A DNA stretch of 64,000 bases, taken from Pontibacillus salipaludis (GTDB lineage: Bacteria > Bacillota > Bacilli > Bacillales > BH030062). The translations under genes were made by a program, and so were the position numbers. A model generated the notes under the pieces. It was not told where the DNA came from. It searched no databases and was given only the letters and a program-made list of their open reading frames with translations. Each line of letters starts with the position of its first letter. The stretch's first letter is position 1. This document shows positions 55,731 to 64,000 of the stretch, piece by piece. The stretch covers positions 1 to 64,000 of the forward strand of contig NZ_BMIN01000011.1 of NCBI RefSeq assembly GCF_014642405.1. Direction: 5' to 3'.

Positions 55731-56557
55731 GATGAAAAATCCCCGTATTCTTTAATATGGCGATATTGGTAAAAACGAAGCGCAAAGGAAGTGACCTGCT
55801 TGGTCAGTTGGTAGTTGGCATTTGCTCCGATAACCATACTGACAAGCGGGAGCCCCTGTATAATTTTCTTTCGAAACATAAGAATAAATAAAGATTTCAT
55901 TCCTTGCTTCATTGGCTGTTCTAACCACGTTTCATTAGTCAGCTTCTCATCTCCTTCGTAGATAAATGGAGATGTATGATTGGAGAGCTCTACTTTCAAT
56001 TCCTCCCACGCTTCTTTCTGTAATCGCTTCGGAAGTGTAGCTGCGTGAAACACCTTTAAGGATAGCATCATTTCATAAGGGTGATTAATTTCATACCCAA
56101 ATGTAAGTCCAATTAATTGAACAGCCCTTACGTTCATAATCATCATAAGAGGGAAATCAATTCCTAAGAGTAACCAACCGCCCGTCCCCGTCAGTCCTCC
56201 TTGCGCAAAAGAATATAGCTTACCTTTTGCAATTTGTTGATGAGCTAAATACGTTAGCTGATCAATAGGAAGTTTTCGCATATCTTCTAAGTACTCAATG
56301 TCAGACCGGAAAATCCGACCGCTTGTTAAGATACGCTGCCTGGCTTCCGTTTGAAAAGCGGACCCTTGAATATAGGCATGTGTGTGAAACAACCATTGAT
56401 CAAATTGATTGAAAAAAGTTTGCTTCGCTTTAGGGTTCACATTGCGAAAGGACCGCTTCATCCATTGATCGTAAAGGACAGTGAAATCCGTCGACTGATA
56501 ATCTTCCCATTGTTTCTCCCAAGCTTGGATATCCTTCATAACACGCTCATTACTCAT
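55727..56557 (-). CDS. EcsC family protein
   Basis: The 276-residue protein is of the EcsC family, named after the third gene of the B. subtilis ecs ABC transporter operon; its function is unclear. It has GGLTGTGGWLLLGIDFPLMMIMNVRAVQLIG, about 125-155, a hydrophobic block that is the core of the family, and a second hydrophobic stretch near residues 235-255. I use ATG 56557, with AAGGGG 7 nt upstream. It is not next to an ABC transporter here, as is usual for this paralogue near ackA. Confidence 0.85.
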   Translation of the reverse strand: MSNERVMKDIQAWEKQWEDYQSTDFTVLYDQWMKRSFRNVNPKAKQTFFNQFDQWLFHTHAYIQGSAFQTEARQRILTSGRIFRSDIEYLEDMRKLPIDQLTYLAHQQIAKGKLYSFAQGGLTGTGGWLLLGIDFPLMMIMNVRAVQLIGLTFGYEINHPYEMMLSLKVFHAATLPKRLQKEAWEELKVELSNHTSPFIYEGDEKLTNETWLEQPMKQGMKSLFILMFRKKIIQGLPLVSMVIGANANYQLTKQVTSFALRFYQYRHIKEYGDFSS

Positions 56558-56724
56558 TACCCCACCCCTTATCCGTAGCATTCCTTCATCTTTATTTTAG
56601 CTTTATCCACTTAAAATTGCGAGCGTTTACAAAAAGGGGAAGAGATAATACCCCCTCCTCTGATATAACTAGCGTATTCAGGAACAATATCCCAAAGTCA
56701 TCTTTAATCCATAAAATGAAATCA

Positions 56725-56770
56725 AAAAAATAACCTTCCCATCTAGAAACCAGATAGGAAGGTTATTTAA
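56725..56770 (-). terminator. ackA terminator
   Basis: Minus strand: AATAACCTTCCTATCTGG, loop TTT, CTAGATGGGAAGGTTATT, TTTTTGATT. Confidence 0.9.
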
Positions 56771-56781
56771 GAAATGCAATT

Positions 56782-57972
56782 CTATTGAGTTAAACGAACC
56801 GTGTCACGTGCAATGACAACTTCTTCGTTCGTTGGAATCACCATTACTTTAACTGGGGAATGAGGGTAGCTAATGAACGCTTCGTCTCCTTGAATTCCTT
56901 TGTTTAATGTTGGATCCCAGTATACGCCCATGAACTCTAATCCTTGAAGGACACGTTCACGAACAGGGGAAGAGTTTTCACCAACGCCAGCAGTGAATAC
57001 AATCGCATCTACGCCGTGCATACGAGCTGCGTAAGAACCAATGTACTTGTGGATACGTGCTGCGAATACTTCAAGAGCTAATTCCGCACGTTCGTCGCCT
57101 TGGTCTGCTTTCTCAATGATATCGCGGATATCACTAGATGAACCAGAAAGTGCAAGCATTCCACTTTCTTTGTTAAGAACGCGGATTACTTCTTCTGCTG
57201 TTTTACCTGTTTTGTCCATGATGTATGGGATTAGTGCAGGGTCAATGTTACCTGAACGAGTTCCCATAGTAACACCAGCAAGTGGTGTGAAGCCCATGGA
57301 TGTATCTACAGATTTGCCACCTTCAATTGCAGCGATCGATGCACCGTTACCAATATGGCAAGAAAGGATGCGTAGCTGTTCAATTGGACGGTTTAACATT
57401 TCAGCAGCACGCTCTGAAACGAACTTGTGAGATGTACCGTGGAAACCATACTTACGAATGCCATACTCTTCATAGTACTCGTAAGGCAGGCTATAAAGAT
57501 AAGACTGCTCCGGCATGGACTGGTGGAATGCAGTATCAAATACGACAACCGCAGGTACATTTGGAAGCACTTCTTGGAATGCACGAATTCCTGTAAGGTT
57601 CGCTGGGTTATGAAGAGGAGCTAATTCAGAAACCGTTTCAATTTCTTGAATGACTTCTTCCGTAACGACAGCAGAATCAGCGAAGCGTTCTCCACCATGT
57701 ACAACACGGTGACCAATTCCGTCAATTTCATCTAGAGATTGGATTACACCTGTTGATGTTAGCTTGTCTACTAACAACTGTACAGCTACTTCGTGATTTG
57801 GAATATCTGTAACGGTTTTCTCTTTCTCACCATTTACTTCAATTGCGAATACAGCATTATCTAAACCAATACGTTCAACAAGACCTTTTGTAACTACTTC
57901 TTCAGCAGGCATCTCGATTAATTGAAACTTTAGAGAAGAACTACCCGCATTAATTGATAAGATTTTTGACAT
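56782..57972 (-). CDS. ackA: Acetate kinase
   Basis: AckA makes ATP and acetate from acetyl phosphate. The 396-residue protein has the family's N-terminal [18 protein letters not shown], the [16 protein letters not shown] block (catalytic His), [17 protein letters not shown] (phosphate loop), [11 protein letters not shown] (Arg) and [14 protein letters not shown]. In B. subtilis ackA lies with ytxK and is activated by CcpA; I do not see an unambiguous cre site here. It is 127 nt downstream of ytxK. Confidence 0.99.
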   Translation of the reverse strand: MSKILSINAGSSSLKFQLIEMPAEEVVTKGLVERIGLDNAVFAIEVNGEKEKTVTDIPNHEVAVQLLVDKLTSTGVIQSLDEIDGIGHRVVHGGERFADSAVVTEEVIQEIETVSELAPLHNPANLTGIRAFQEVLPNVPAVVVFDTAFHQSMPEQSYLYSLPYEYYEEYGIRKYGFHGTSHKFVSERAAEMLNRPIEQLRILSCHIGNGASIAAIEGGKSVDTSMGFTPLAGVTMGTRSGNIDPALIPYIMDKTGKTAEEVIRVLNKESGMLALSGSSSDIRDIIEKADQGDERAELALEVFAARIHKYIGSYAARMHGVDAIVFTAGVGENSSPVRERVLQGLEFMGVYWDPTLNKGIQGDEAFISYPHSPVKVMVIPTNEEVVIARDTVRLTQ

Positions 57973-58099
57973 TTATTTCATCCCCTTAATACTCTAGGTT
58001 CATGATTACCATTTCCCATTTAACCACCCGCCATCAAGCTTTTCAAGACAATTCAGGAATTGGAAACGGTTTCTCCTTGAAATCTTTATTTTCAAAAAA

Positions 58100-59086
58100 T
58101 TACGACGTTCTTTCCGACTTGAACCAATCATTAATTTGGTTAACCATATCATTCATTGCCTTAGCATTTTGGAAAGAAGGAAGCTTAGCCATCAGAGCCT
58201 GCTGAGGCGCTTTGGTATCTTGCCCTTTCTTCTGTACGATGAAGATACTCTTACCAAATTTCTCATTCTTGAACATGGATTCTGGTAGTTGCAGGACACC
58301 TACAATATGAACATTCTCCTGTAAAAATGCGTGCAGTTGTTCTGATTGATCACTATCAAATAGGAAGTTCGGAATTAAAAATAAAGAGTAGCCGCCTTCT
58401 TTAACATAGTGTAATGTTTGTTCAATAAACAAGTGATGAGCATATGAATGACCTTCATCTGCCTTTAGTTTGTAATTAGCTGCTTGTAGATCATCCGGGT
58501 AATACCCGACAGGAAGGTCCGCCACTGCAACATCTACTGGTTCGAGTAATAAAGGACGGAGACTATCCTGGTGGAAAAACTCAACTTCCGATTTTTGTAA
58601 ATTAGCGTTTAATAATCCGAGTTGAATTAGGGTTGGATCGACTTCACTTCCATACACTTCAACAGATTGTTCCATTTGATTTATAATTGCAGTTAGTAAA
58701 TTAGCTGTCCCTGTTGCAGGATCAAATAATCTAACCGTTTCTTGTTCACCGAGCACTTTCTGTATTAAATAACCCATAAAAATAGCAACAGAATCAGGGG
58801 TGATCAAATGCTGTTGCTGAGTTGATCCCTTCATCCCTTTTAAGATAGCAAGTTGCAATCCTTTACGAATTTCTTCTTTTTTGAAGTTTTCAATTTGAAT
58901 CCCTTTAATCTTATCTGACAGTTTACCTTGAAGACTTTCACTGTAATCTGTAGATGGTGAACCTTCAAGAAGTAATTCACCCGCTAAGGGTAGCAATTCT
59001 AAATATGAAAGGTCGATTTCCTCACCGATTAATTCAGCTGTTTCATCGAGCCATGTATATAACAATTCAACATGAGACTGATCCAT
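58100..59086 (-). CDS. ytxK: YtxK, class I SAM-dependent DNA-methylase-like protein
   Basis: The 328-residue protein is a Rossmann methyltransferase of the N6-adenine type. It has an N-terminal helical part, LFDPATGTANLLTAIINQM (AdoMet motif, about 117-135), and ADLPVGYYPDD (about 190), a variant of the (D/N)PPY motif in which DLPV replaces NPP. Targets of YtxK are unknown; the motif change puts DNA methylation in doubt. I use ATG 59086, with AGGAGG 7 nt upstream. The ackA-ytxK-tpx order is that of B. subtilis. Confidence 0.92.
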   Translation of the reverse strand: MDQSHVELLYTWLDETAELIGEEIDLSYLELLPLAGELLLEGSPSTDYSESLQGKLSDKIKGIQIENFKKEEIRKGLQLAILKGMKGSTQQQHLITPDSVAIFMGYLIQKVLGEQETVRLFDPATGTANLLTAIINQMEQSVEVYGSEVDPTLIQLGLLNANLQKSEVEFFHQDSLRPLLLEPVDVAVADLPVGYYPDDLQAANYKLKADEGHSYAHHLFIEQTLHYVKEGGYSLFLIPNFLFDSDQSEQLHAFLQENVHIVGVLQLPESMFKNEKFGKSIFIVQKKGQDTKAPQQALMAKLPSFQNAKAMNDMVNQINDWFKSERTS

Positions 59087-59216
59087 GCTTATTCCTCCTA
59101 TTATCACGTTCAACTTTACTAGTTTAGCAAATGCATCGTAAGAATACCAAATTAGAGGCTACATCTTATTTAAGACTATGTAAAGGGTCAAGCTTATACA
59201 ATAGTCCTTCTATTAA

Positions 59217-59299
59217 ACAAAAAGGCTAGGCATCTTGCTACCTCTAAGTTGCATACAGCTTTGTATACAAAGAAAGAAGAAACGAAGATGCCTAGCCCT
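59217..59299 (-). terminator. tpx terminator with long loop
   Basis: Minus strand: GGGCTAGGCATCTT, a loop of about 50 nt with an inner TTTGTATACAAAG palindrome, AAGATGCCTAGCC, TTTTTGTTT. Confidence 0.85.
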
Positions 59300-59316
59300 T
59301 TTCGCGCGTTTTAATA

Positions 59317-59814
59317 TTATTGAGCGTCTTTTGCTGCAGTGATTGCTGCTTCGTAATCAGGATGATTTGTTGCTTCTGATACATATTCAGCATGCACAAC
59401 TTCATTTTGGCTGTTCACTACAAATACAGCGCGTGCAAGAAGGCGCATTTCTTTAATTAGAACGCCAAATGCTTCCCCAAAGTAAGCATCGCGATGGTCA
59501 GAAAGCGTGTCTACGTTTTCAATACCATTTGAACCACACCAGCGACGTTGTGCAAAGGGTAAGTCCATGCTAATCGTTAGAACATTTACATTGTCTAACT
59601 GAGCAGCTTCTTCGTTGAAACGACGCGTCTGGGCGTCACATACTCCTGTGTCAATTGATGGAATCACACTAATTAATTTAACCCCATCATATTGTTCTAA
59701 AGAAACTTCTGATAGATCATTAGCAAGGACGGTAAAGTTCGGAGCTTTGTCCCCTACTTTAACTTCGTCGCCAACTAGTGTAACGGGATTATCTTTGAAT
59801 GTAATAGATGCCAT
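59317..59814 (-). CDS. tpx: Thiol peroxidase (Tpx)
   Basis: Tpx reduces hydroperoxides using thioredoxin. The 165-residue protein has the peroxidatic Cys in [17 protein letters not shown] (Cys60 area) and the resolving Cys in [11 protein letters not shown] (Cys94 area), the atypical 2-Cys peroxiredoxin pattern. [19 protein letters not shown] is conserved. AGGAGG precedes the ATG. Confidence 0.98.
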   Translation of the reverse strand: MASITFKDNPVTLVGDEVKVGDKAPNFTVLANDLSEVSLEQYDGVKLISVIPSIDTGVCDAQTRRFNEEAAQLDNVNVLTISMDLPFAQRRWCGSNGIENVDTLSDHRDAYFGEAFGVLIKEMRLLARAVFVVNSQNEVVHAEYVSEATNHPDYEAAITAAKDAQ

Positions 59815-59936
59815 GATGCATTCCTCCTCTAATATCTGTATAAAAGCTCTTTAGGATCCCTTTTTATGTATGAAATAAGGAAAGAGCCTGACCCATACTA
59901 TTATGAGGGCAGTTTCTTTCCTTGTCTAATCATTTC

Positions 59937-60488
59937 CTACCAGGAATAGTTCTGTCCATCTGAACCACCTTGGTTTTGTCCTTGACTTTGGCCCTGATTC
60001 TGGCCGCCATTTTGTCCCTGGCTCTGCCCTCTGTTACCAGAAGATTGTCCATTTTGTTTATCACCATTTTTACTAAGTATGTCTTGTATTTTCTGCACGG
60101 CCTGTGGTGCCAAATCAATCATACGCTCATATAAATGAGTGCTTTCATCCAAGTGAATCATTTTCACTCCTGATGTTTTGTTTACGATCAAAAAAGCAAT
60201 TGGTGTGATGGAGACTCCACCACCGCTTCCTCCACCAAAAGGAAGTTCTTCACCATTAGATCCAGGGCTAGAACCATTTCCTTGTTGCCCGTTCTTACTA
60301 TTACCGCTGTCTTGCTTGAACTGACTTCCTCCTGCCGCAAAGCCAAATCCTACTTTTGATACAGTCAAGATTAATGTACTACCATCTGGCGTTTCAACAG
60401 GATCACCAATGATTGTGTTTACATCAATCATATCTTTCAAGCTTTCCATAGCAGTGGTCATCAGACCTTGAATTGGATGTTCTGACAT
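59937..60488 (-). CDS. ytfJ: GerW family sporulation protein YtfJ
   Basis: The 183-residue protein is of the GerW/YtfJ family, needed in B. subtilis for normal germination. It opens HPIQGLMTTAMESLKDMIDVN and has TLILTVSKVGFGFAAGG and PFGGGSGGGVSITPIAFLI (about 85-105), the family's glycine-rich core. The C-terminus after about residue 145 is low-complexity Gly/Gln/Asn/Ser (repeats of GQSQGQNQG), probably disordered. GAGGTAC stands before the ATG. It lies 22 nt downstream of ytfI. Confidence 0.92.
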   Translation of the reverse strand: MSEHPIQGLMTTAMESLKDMIDVNTIIGDPVETPDGSTLILTVSKVGFGFAAGGSQFKQDSGNSKNGQQGNGSSPGSNGEELPFGGGSGGGVSITPIAFLIVNKTSGVKMIHLDESTHLYERMIDLAPQAVQKIQDILSKNGDKQNGQSSGNRGQSQGQNGGQNQGQSQGQNQGGSDGQNYSW

Positions 60489-60509
60489 GATTGTACCTCC
60501 TCATATGAA

Positions 60510-61163
60510 TTACGCGGGTTTCTTCCGCCACTTCGGTATGTTTCCACGAGAGTACCGAACGACTTGTAATACTGCGAATATAGCTTGCCCAAAACGAAAC
60601 GAAATCATACACTCCAAACGAGTTTGAGAATGCTTTTGTTGAAAATAGGGAGTTACATATATTTCAGGTGTTCCTTGTAGTTTCATACAGTTGGAGACCA
60701 CACCAACTAATGTCCCTTTTAAAGACCAAATTCCACCACACACCATGCCAGTTATGCTGGCGTTTGATGTGCCCACTTGAGTATCCCAAAGTAATGTATG
60801 AACATGAACTTTCCTCAAAAACCGCCTTATTATTTTATGTAACCCAATCACCCTTGTAACAAGATCTTGAATACTTTGAATACGATTAAAGACTTCTTCA
60901 GGAGTATATGATTTTTCTTGTTCTCCTTCATTTTTATTTCCAACCTCTGTTTTCTCTTTTGTCTTTAGAGAAAGATCTTCCTTATCTAAAGCCATCATAG
61001 GGACTTCCTTTTTTATTCTGATCCATTTCCATATGCGTAATTCCATTTTTAAAAAATCTTGATCAGAAGAGTGCAGATAGGTCAGCGTGATGTAGAGTCT
61101 CGAGAACCACACGAAAATAATATTAACAACAAAGAAGATAACAATCCCCAACACCCAGACCAT
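60510..61163 (-). CDS. ytfI: DUF2953 membrane-associated protein YtfI
   Basis: The 217-residue protein has an N-terminal membrane helix (residues 4-20, VLGIVIFFVVNIIFVWF), a charged middle (KEDLSLKTKEKTEVGNKNEG) and a DUF2953 C-domain with GTSNASITGMVCGGIWSLKG. Coupled with ytfJ as in B. subtilis, where both are linked with sporulation or germination. Exact role is unknown. GGAGGG precedes the ATG. Confidence 0.9.
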   Translation of the reverse strand: MVWVLGIVIFFVVNIIFVWFSRLYITLTYLHSSDQDFLKMELRIWKWIRIKKEVPMMALDKEDLSLKTKEKTEVGNKNEGEQEKSYTPEEVFNRIQSIQDLVTRVIGLHKIIRRFLRKVHVHTLLWDTQVGTSNASITGMVCGGIWSLKGTLVGVVSNCMKLQGTPEIYVTPYFQQKHSQTRLECMISFRFGQAIFAVLQVVRYSRGNIPKWRKKPA

Positions 61164-61320
61164 TCTTTCATCCCTCCTTTTCTATCTAGTTTCATCCCCT
61201 TTCATAAAATTTAAACAATCTGACATTAATTTGTTTAGAAAACGCTTTCGTTTTTGATATGATGTGAATATAGGAACATCTAATAAAGATGATATCGCCA
61301 TTCGAAGAGGAGTGTTGAAG

Positions 61321-62127
61321 ATGATGATGAATCGCAATAAGTTATTCTTTTACTACCAACATAAGGACGAGCTCATAGAAAAGCTCAATCCCTTATTTGA
61401 TTTAGCCAAACAGAATGGATTTGAGATTGTTCAAGATCATAAAGACGCCAATATTATTATTAGCGTTGGCGGGGACGGGATGTTTCTTCAATCTGTAAGG
61501 AAAACGGGTTTCCGTGAAGATTGCTTATACACAGGAATTACAACTTCTGAAAATGAATCAGGTCTTTACTGCGACTTTAACTTAGATCATTTTGATGAAA
61601 TGGTTCATTCTATGATGCACGAAGCTTTAGAGGTAAGGCGTTTCCCAGTAATTGAGGCAAATATCAATAATGAATCTTCATTTTATTGCTTAAATGAACT
61701 AAGCATGCGCTCAACACTTATTAAGACGATTGAAATTGATGTTTTCATCGACGACATTCCTTTCGAATCGTTTCGAGGTGATGGACTCATCGTGGCGACT
61801 CCTACAGGAAGCACAGGATATAACAAATCATCAAAAGGTGCAGTCGTCGATCCTAAACTTCCATGCTTCCAGGTATCTGAGCTCGCTTCTATAAATAGTA
61901 ACCGTTACCGGACGCTAGGCTCTTCTTTCATCTTAAGTGGTGATCGCACGCTAAATTTACAATTAGTACAGGATGGGAATGACTATCCGATCTTAGGAAT
62001 TGATAATGAAGCACTTCCTATACGAAATATCCGAAATGTAAAAGTTAATTTAAGCGACAAAGTGATTAAGACGATAAAATTAAAAGATAACTCTTATTGG
62101 GAACGAGTCAAGCGCACGTTTCTATAA
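61321..62127 (+). CDS. nadK: NAD kinase (second Bacillus type, YtdI-like)
   Basis: NadK makes NADP from NAD and ATP. The 268-residue protein has GGDGMFLQSV (the GGDG motif, about 49-58), NELSMRS (NE/D motif), and DGLIVATPTGSTGYNKSSKG. Length agrees with Bacillus YtdI (NadK2). I use the ATG at 61321 with GAGGAG 8 nt upstream; the longer frame lacks a site. It is the only plus-strand gene near the end of the window and shares a bidirectional terminator with the amidohydrolase gene. Confidence 0.96.
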   Translation: MMMNRNKLFFYYQHKDELIEKLNPLFDLAKQNGFEIVQDHKDANIIISVGGDGMFLQSVRKTGFREDCLYTGITTSENESGLYCDFNLDHFDEMVHSMMHEALEVRRFPVIEANINNESSFYCLNELSMRSTLIKTIEIDVFIDDIPFESFRGDGLIVATPTGSTGYNKSSKGAVVDPKLPCFQVSELASINSNRYRTLGSSFILSGDRTLNLQLVQDGNDYPILGIDNEALPIRNIRNVKVNLSDKVIKTIKLKDNSYWERVKRTFL

Positions 62128-62166
62128 AAAAACCGTCTAGAGGATTACTCCTCTAGACGGTTTTTG
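62126..62166. terminator. Shared terminator of nadK and ytcJ
   Basis: AAAAACCGTCTAGAGGA, loop TTAC, TCCTCTAGACGGTTTTT, a 16-bp stem with T runs on both strands. Confidence 0.95.
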
Positions 62167-62185
62167 TAAAACAGTACTTACTAGT

Positions 62186-63772
62186 TTATCGCTGATAGAC
62201 AACTGTACCATCCACAATCGTTCTTGTAACATTTGCTTCTAGATGGCGATCAGGATGTAAAGCAAAGAGATCTCGATCAAAAATAGTAAAATCAGCATCA
62301 TAGCCTACAATGATCTGCCCCCTCTTGTTTTCCTCATGAATGGCATATGCGCTTCCCTTTGTATAAAGAGAAATAGCTTCGTACATCGTTAGACACTGCT
62401 CTCTACCATACACCTTTTGGTCATGAACAGATTTTCGTGTCACCGCTGCTTGAATGGCTAATAGTGGATTAATCTCCTCAATCGGTGCGTCTGAACCGCC
62501 AGCACAAGGTATACCGCTTTGTAACAGACTCTTCCAGGGATAAGCATTCTTTAAACGATGTTCACCAATTCTATCTAGCACCCATGGGAAATCAGAGGAA
62601 ACAAATGTAGGCTGAATATCCACAATGGAGTTCGTCGTCTTCACCTGGTCATAAAGTTCATCTTGCATAAACTGTGCATGAATAATACGGTCACGATAAG
62701 GAGCATCAGGCACCCCATTTAAGATGCGTGTAATCATAGCAACAGCTTCATCCCCAATGGCATGAACGGCTACAGGTAGATTATGCTTTCTTGCTTTTTT
62801 AACAAGCTGAGCTAAATGCTCTTCTTTATGAATAGCCATACCTCTATTCCCTTTATCATCTTCATAGCCTTCAGATAAAAGAGCCGTACGGCCACCAATA
62901 GCCCCATCAGAAAAAATCTTTACAGCACCCAGCTCAACGAAATCTGAGCCACTCTTGTAACTCAATCCTTCTGTTAACATGTCATCTAAAACCTCATGAT
63001 GAACAAGCAGATGGGCCCGGAATTTCGATTGATGAGCTCCTATACTGTTTTGAAAAGCCTCATATGTCTTTCCGAAACCACCGTAGTAATTAAGATCTTC
63101 ACTATGACCACCAACGATCCCATTCCTCGTAAGGTCCTCTACAGCTACAGATACAGCCTTTTCAAGATATGCTTGACTATAATCGGGCATGGCCGCCTTA
63201 ATGGGATCTTGAGCAGCATCCAAAAAATACCCAGTCGTTTCCCCTTGATGATCTCTTACAATCTTTCCCCCTTGAGGGTCTTTACTTTCTTCTGTAACAC
63301 CAGCAAGCTCCATTGCCTTTGAGTTAGCCAATAGTGCATGTCGACAAACTCGAGTTAGCATAATAGGATGCTCGGTTGAGATCTCATCTAACTCTGATTT
63401 ATGTATAATACGGGGGTCTGCCCACTGATTCTCATTCCACCCCTCACCAATGAGCCACTCTCCTGGTGGAAGTTGCGAGGCATGTGAAGCAACTGCTTCT
63501 TTCACCTCCTCAGGAGACTTCATGAACGATAGATCCAAACGCAGTAACCTCTCCCCGTGACCAATAATATGCAGGTGACTATCTACAAATCCCGGATACA
63601 TGACCTGACCTTGGAGATGATGCTCCTTATCAATCGAACCCTTCCACTTCTTCATCACATCTTCAAGAGCACCTGTCATTTCAATACGGCCATTCTTCGT
63701 AACCACAGCCTCCACCTGCTCTCCCTCTTGGCTCATCGTATAAATCGTTCCACCATACCATAACTCTGCCAT
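62186..63772 (-). CDS. ytcJ: YtcJ-type amidohydrolase
   Basis: The 528-residue protein is an amidohydrolase superfamily member (Amidohydro_3). It has the metal-binding VDSHLHIIGHG (about 65-75), LPVAVHAIGDEAV (metal His), HAQFM (metal His) and GSDAPIEEINPL (catalytic Asp). An N-terminal beta sandwich part (LWYGGTIYTMSQEGEQVEAV) and a final VDGTVVYQR complete it. The substrate is unknown; family members act on amides such as N-acyl compounds. It is convergent with nadK. Confidence 0.93.
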   Translation of the reverse strand: MAELWYGGTIYTMSQEGEQVEAVVTKNGRIEMTGALEDVMKKWKGSIDKEHHLQGQVMYPGFVDSHLHIIGHGERLLRLDLSFMKSPEEVKEAVASHASQLPPGEWLIGEGWNENQWADPRIIHKSELDEISTEHPIMLTRVCRHALLANSKAMELAGVTEESKDPQGGKIVRDHQGETTGYFLDAAQDPIKAAMPDYSQAYLEKAVSVAVEDLTRNGIVGGHSEDLNYYGGFGKTYEAFQNSIGAHQSKFRAHLLVHHEVLDDMLTEGLSYKSGSDFVELGAVKIFSDGAIGGRTALLSEGYEDDKGNRGMAIHKEEHLAQLVKKARKHNLPVAVHAIGDEAVAMITRILNGVPDAPYRDRIIHAQFMQDELYDQVKTTNSIVDIQPTFVSSDFPWVLDRIGEHRLKNAYPWKSLLQSGIPCAGGSDAPIEEINPLLAIQAAVTRKSVHDQKVYGREQCLTMYEAISLYTKGSAYAIHEENKRGQIIVGYDADFTIFDRDLFALHPDRHLEANVTRTIVDGTVVYQR

Positions 63773-63864
63773 ATGTACCTACTCCCTTGTTTTTTATGTA
63801 ACATATCATATTTCCTGATGAAGTCACAACTTCCTGACCTTCTCTATTGTCTCTTCGTTATTAG

Positions 63865-64000
63865 GGAAACGAAAACATCTTAGGTCCGTTGCTAGAAGAG
63901 TGGTTGGGCAGGCTTGGGGACCACTCGCTTTCCTGCGGGGAGCTTGGGAAGCCTCCTCAATCGCTACGCGCCTTCCAGGGTCTCCCCTAGGTTTAAAGTG
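63865..64000 (+). repeat. Family A palindromic element, copy 8 (cut by window end)
   Basis: Left arm GGTTGGGCAGGCTTGGGGA, then the core CCACTCGCTTTCCTGCGGG, GGGAAGCCTCCTC and GGGTCTCCCCTAGG. The outer flank GGGAAACGAAAACAT is as in copies 2 and 7. The right half is outside the window. Confidence 0.75.

Overview
The window is a 64 kb piece of the chromosome of a low-to-mid GC, endospore-forming Firmicute of the family Bacillaceae. The gene order closely follows the thrS-dnaBI-gapB-polA-phoPR-citZ-pyk-accDA-dnaE-nrnA-ackA-tpx arc of Bacillus subtilis. Sporulation-linked genes (ytxC, ytaF, ytvI, ytrH, ytrI and the GerW-type ytfJ) support a spore former. HflKC-type proteins, a group IIC intron that resembles the Oceanobacillus iheyensis intron, and the style of the intergenic repeats suggest a moderately halophilic genus such as Halobacillus, Pontibacillus or Virgibacillus. 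That last step is inference. Most genes lie on the minus strand.

Layout from left to right. 1-167: the 5' end of a group IIC intron placed just behind a terminator hairpin. 164-2616: a VTT membrane protein, a DUF1294 protein and the infC-rpmI-rplT operon, which has an L20-type leader and an ATT-initiated infC. 2806-6668: an unknown exported protein, T-box-controlled thrS and ytxC. 7300-10789: replication initiation (dnaB-dnaI) with nrdR. 11013-18372: speD, gapB and the polA-mutM-ytaF-coaE operon. 18373-23959: hflK-hflC, phoP-phoR and a MaoC-like protein. 24003-41417: central carbon and lipid metabolism (citZ-icd-mdh, pfkA-pyk, accD-accA, malic enzyme with a FadR-type regulator) and dnaE. 41558-46817: ytrH, ytrI, nrnA, ytpI, ytoI and ytkL. 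46873-51302: an envelope cluster of a membrane aminopropyltransferase-like protein, DUF350, DUF4247 lipoprotein, PspA and DUF4178. 51465-63772: ald, an SDR, an NCS1 permease, uspA, an EcsC-family gene, ackA, ytxK, tpx, ytfJ, ytfI, nadK and an amidohydrolase.

Metabolically the window supplies glycolysis (PfkA, Pyk), gluconeogenesis (GapB, malic enzyme), the first TCA steps (CitZ, Icd, Mdh), acetate overflow (AckA), malonyl-CoA synthesis (AccDA) and alanine catabolism (Ald). Visible regulation includes a Thr T-box, an L20 leader, a CcpN-like box at the gapB promoter and a perfect FadR/PdhR-type palindrome at the malic enzyme promoter, whose likely regulator is the next gene downstream.

The least explained sequence is intergenic. 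Family A is a set of 120-190 bp palindromic elements with a shared core but different outer arms; within each intact copy the two arms are complementary. Six of the eight copies sit as head-to-head inverted pairs. Family B is a 116-179 bp hairpin element that forms a four-unit tandem array between dnaE and the malic enzyme gene, and one further copy is inserted inside a family A copy. With the PspA/DUF350/SpeE-like cluster, these are the best candidates for undescribed biology.
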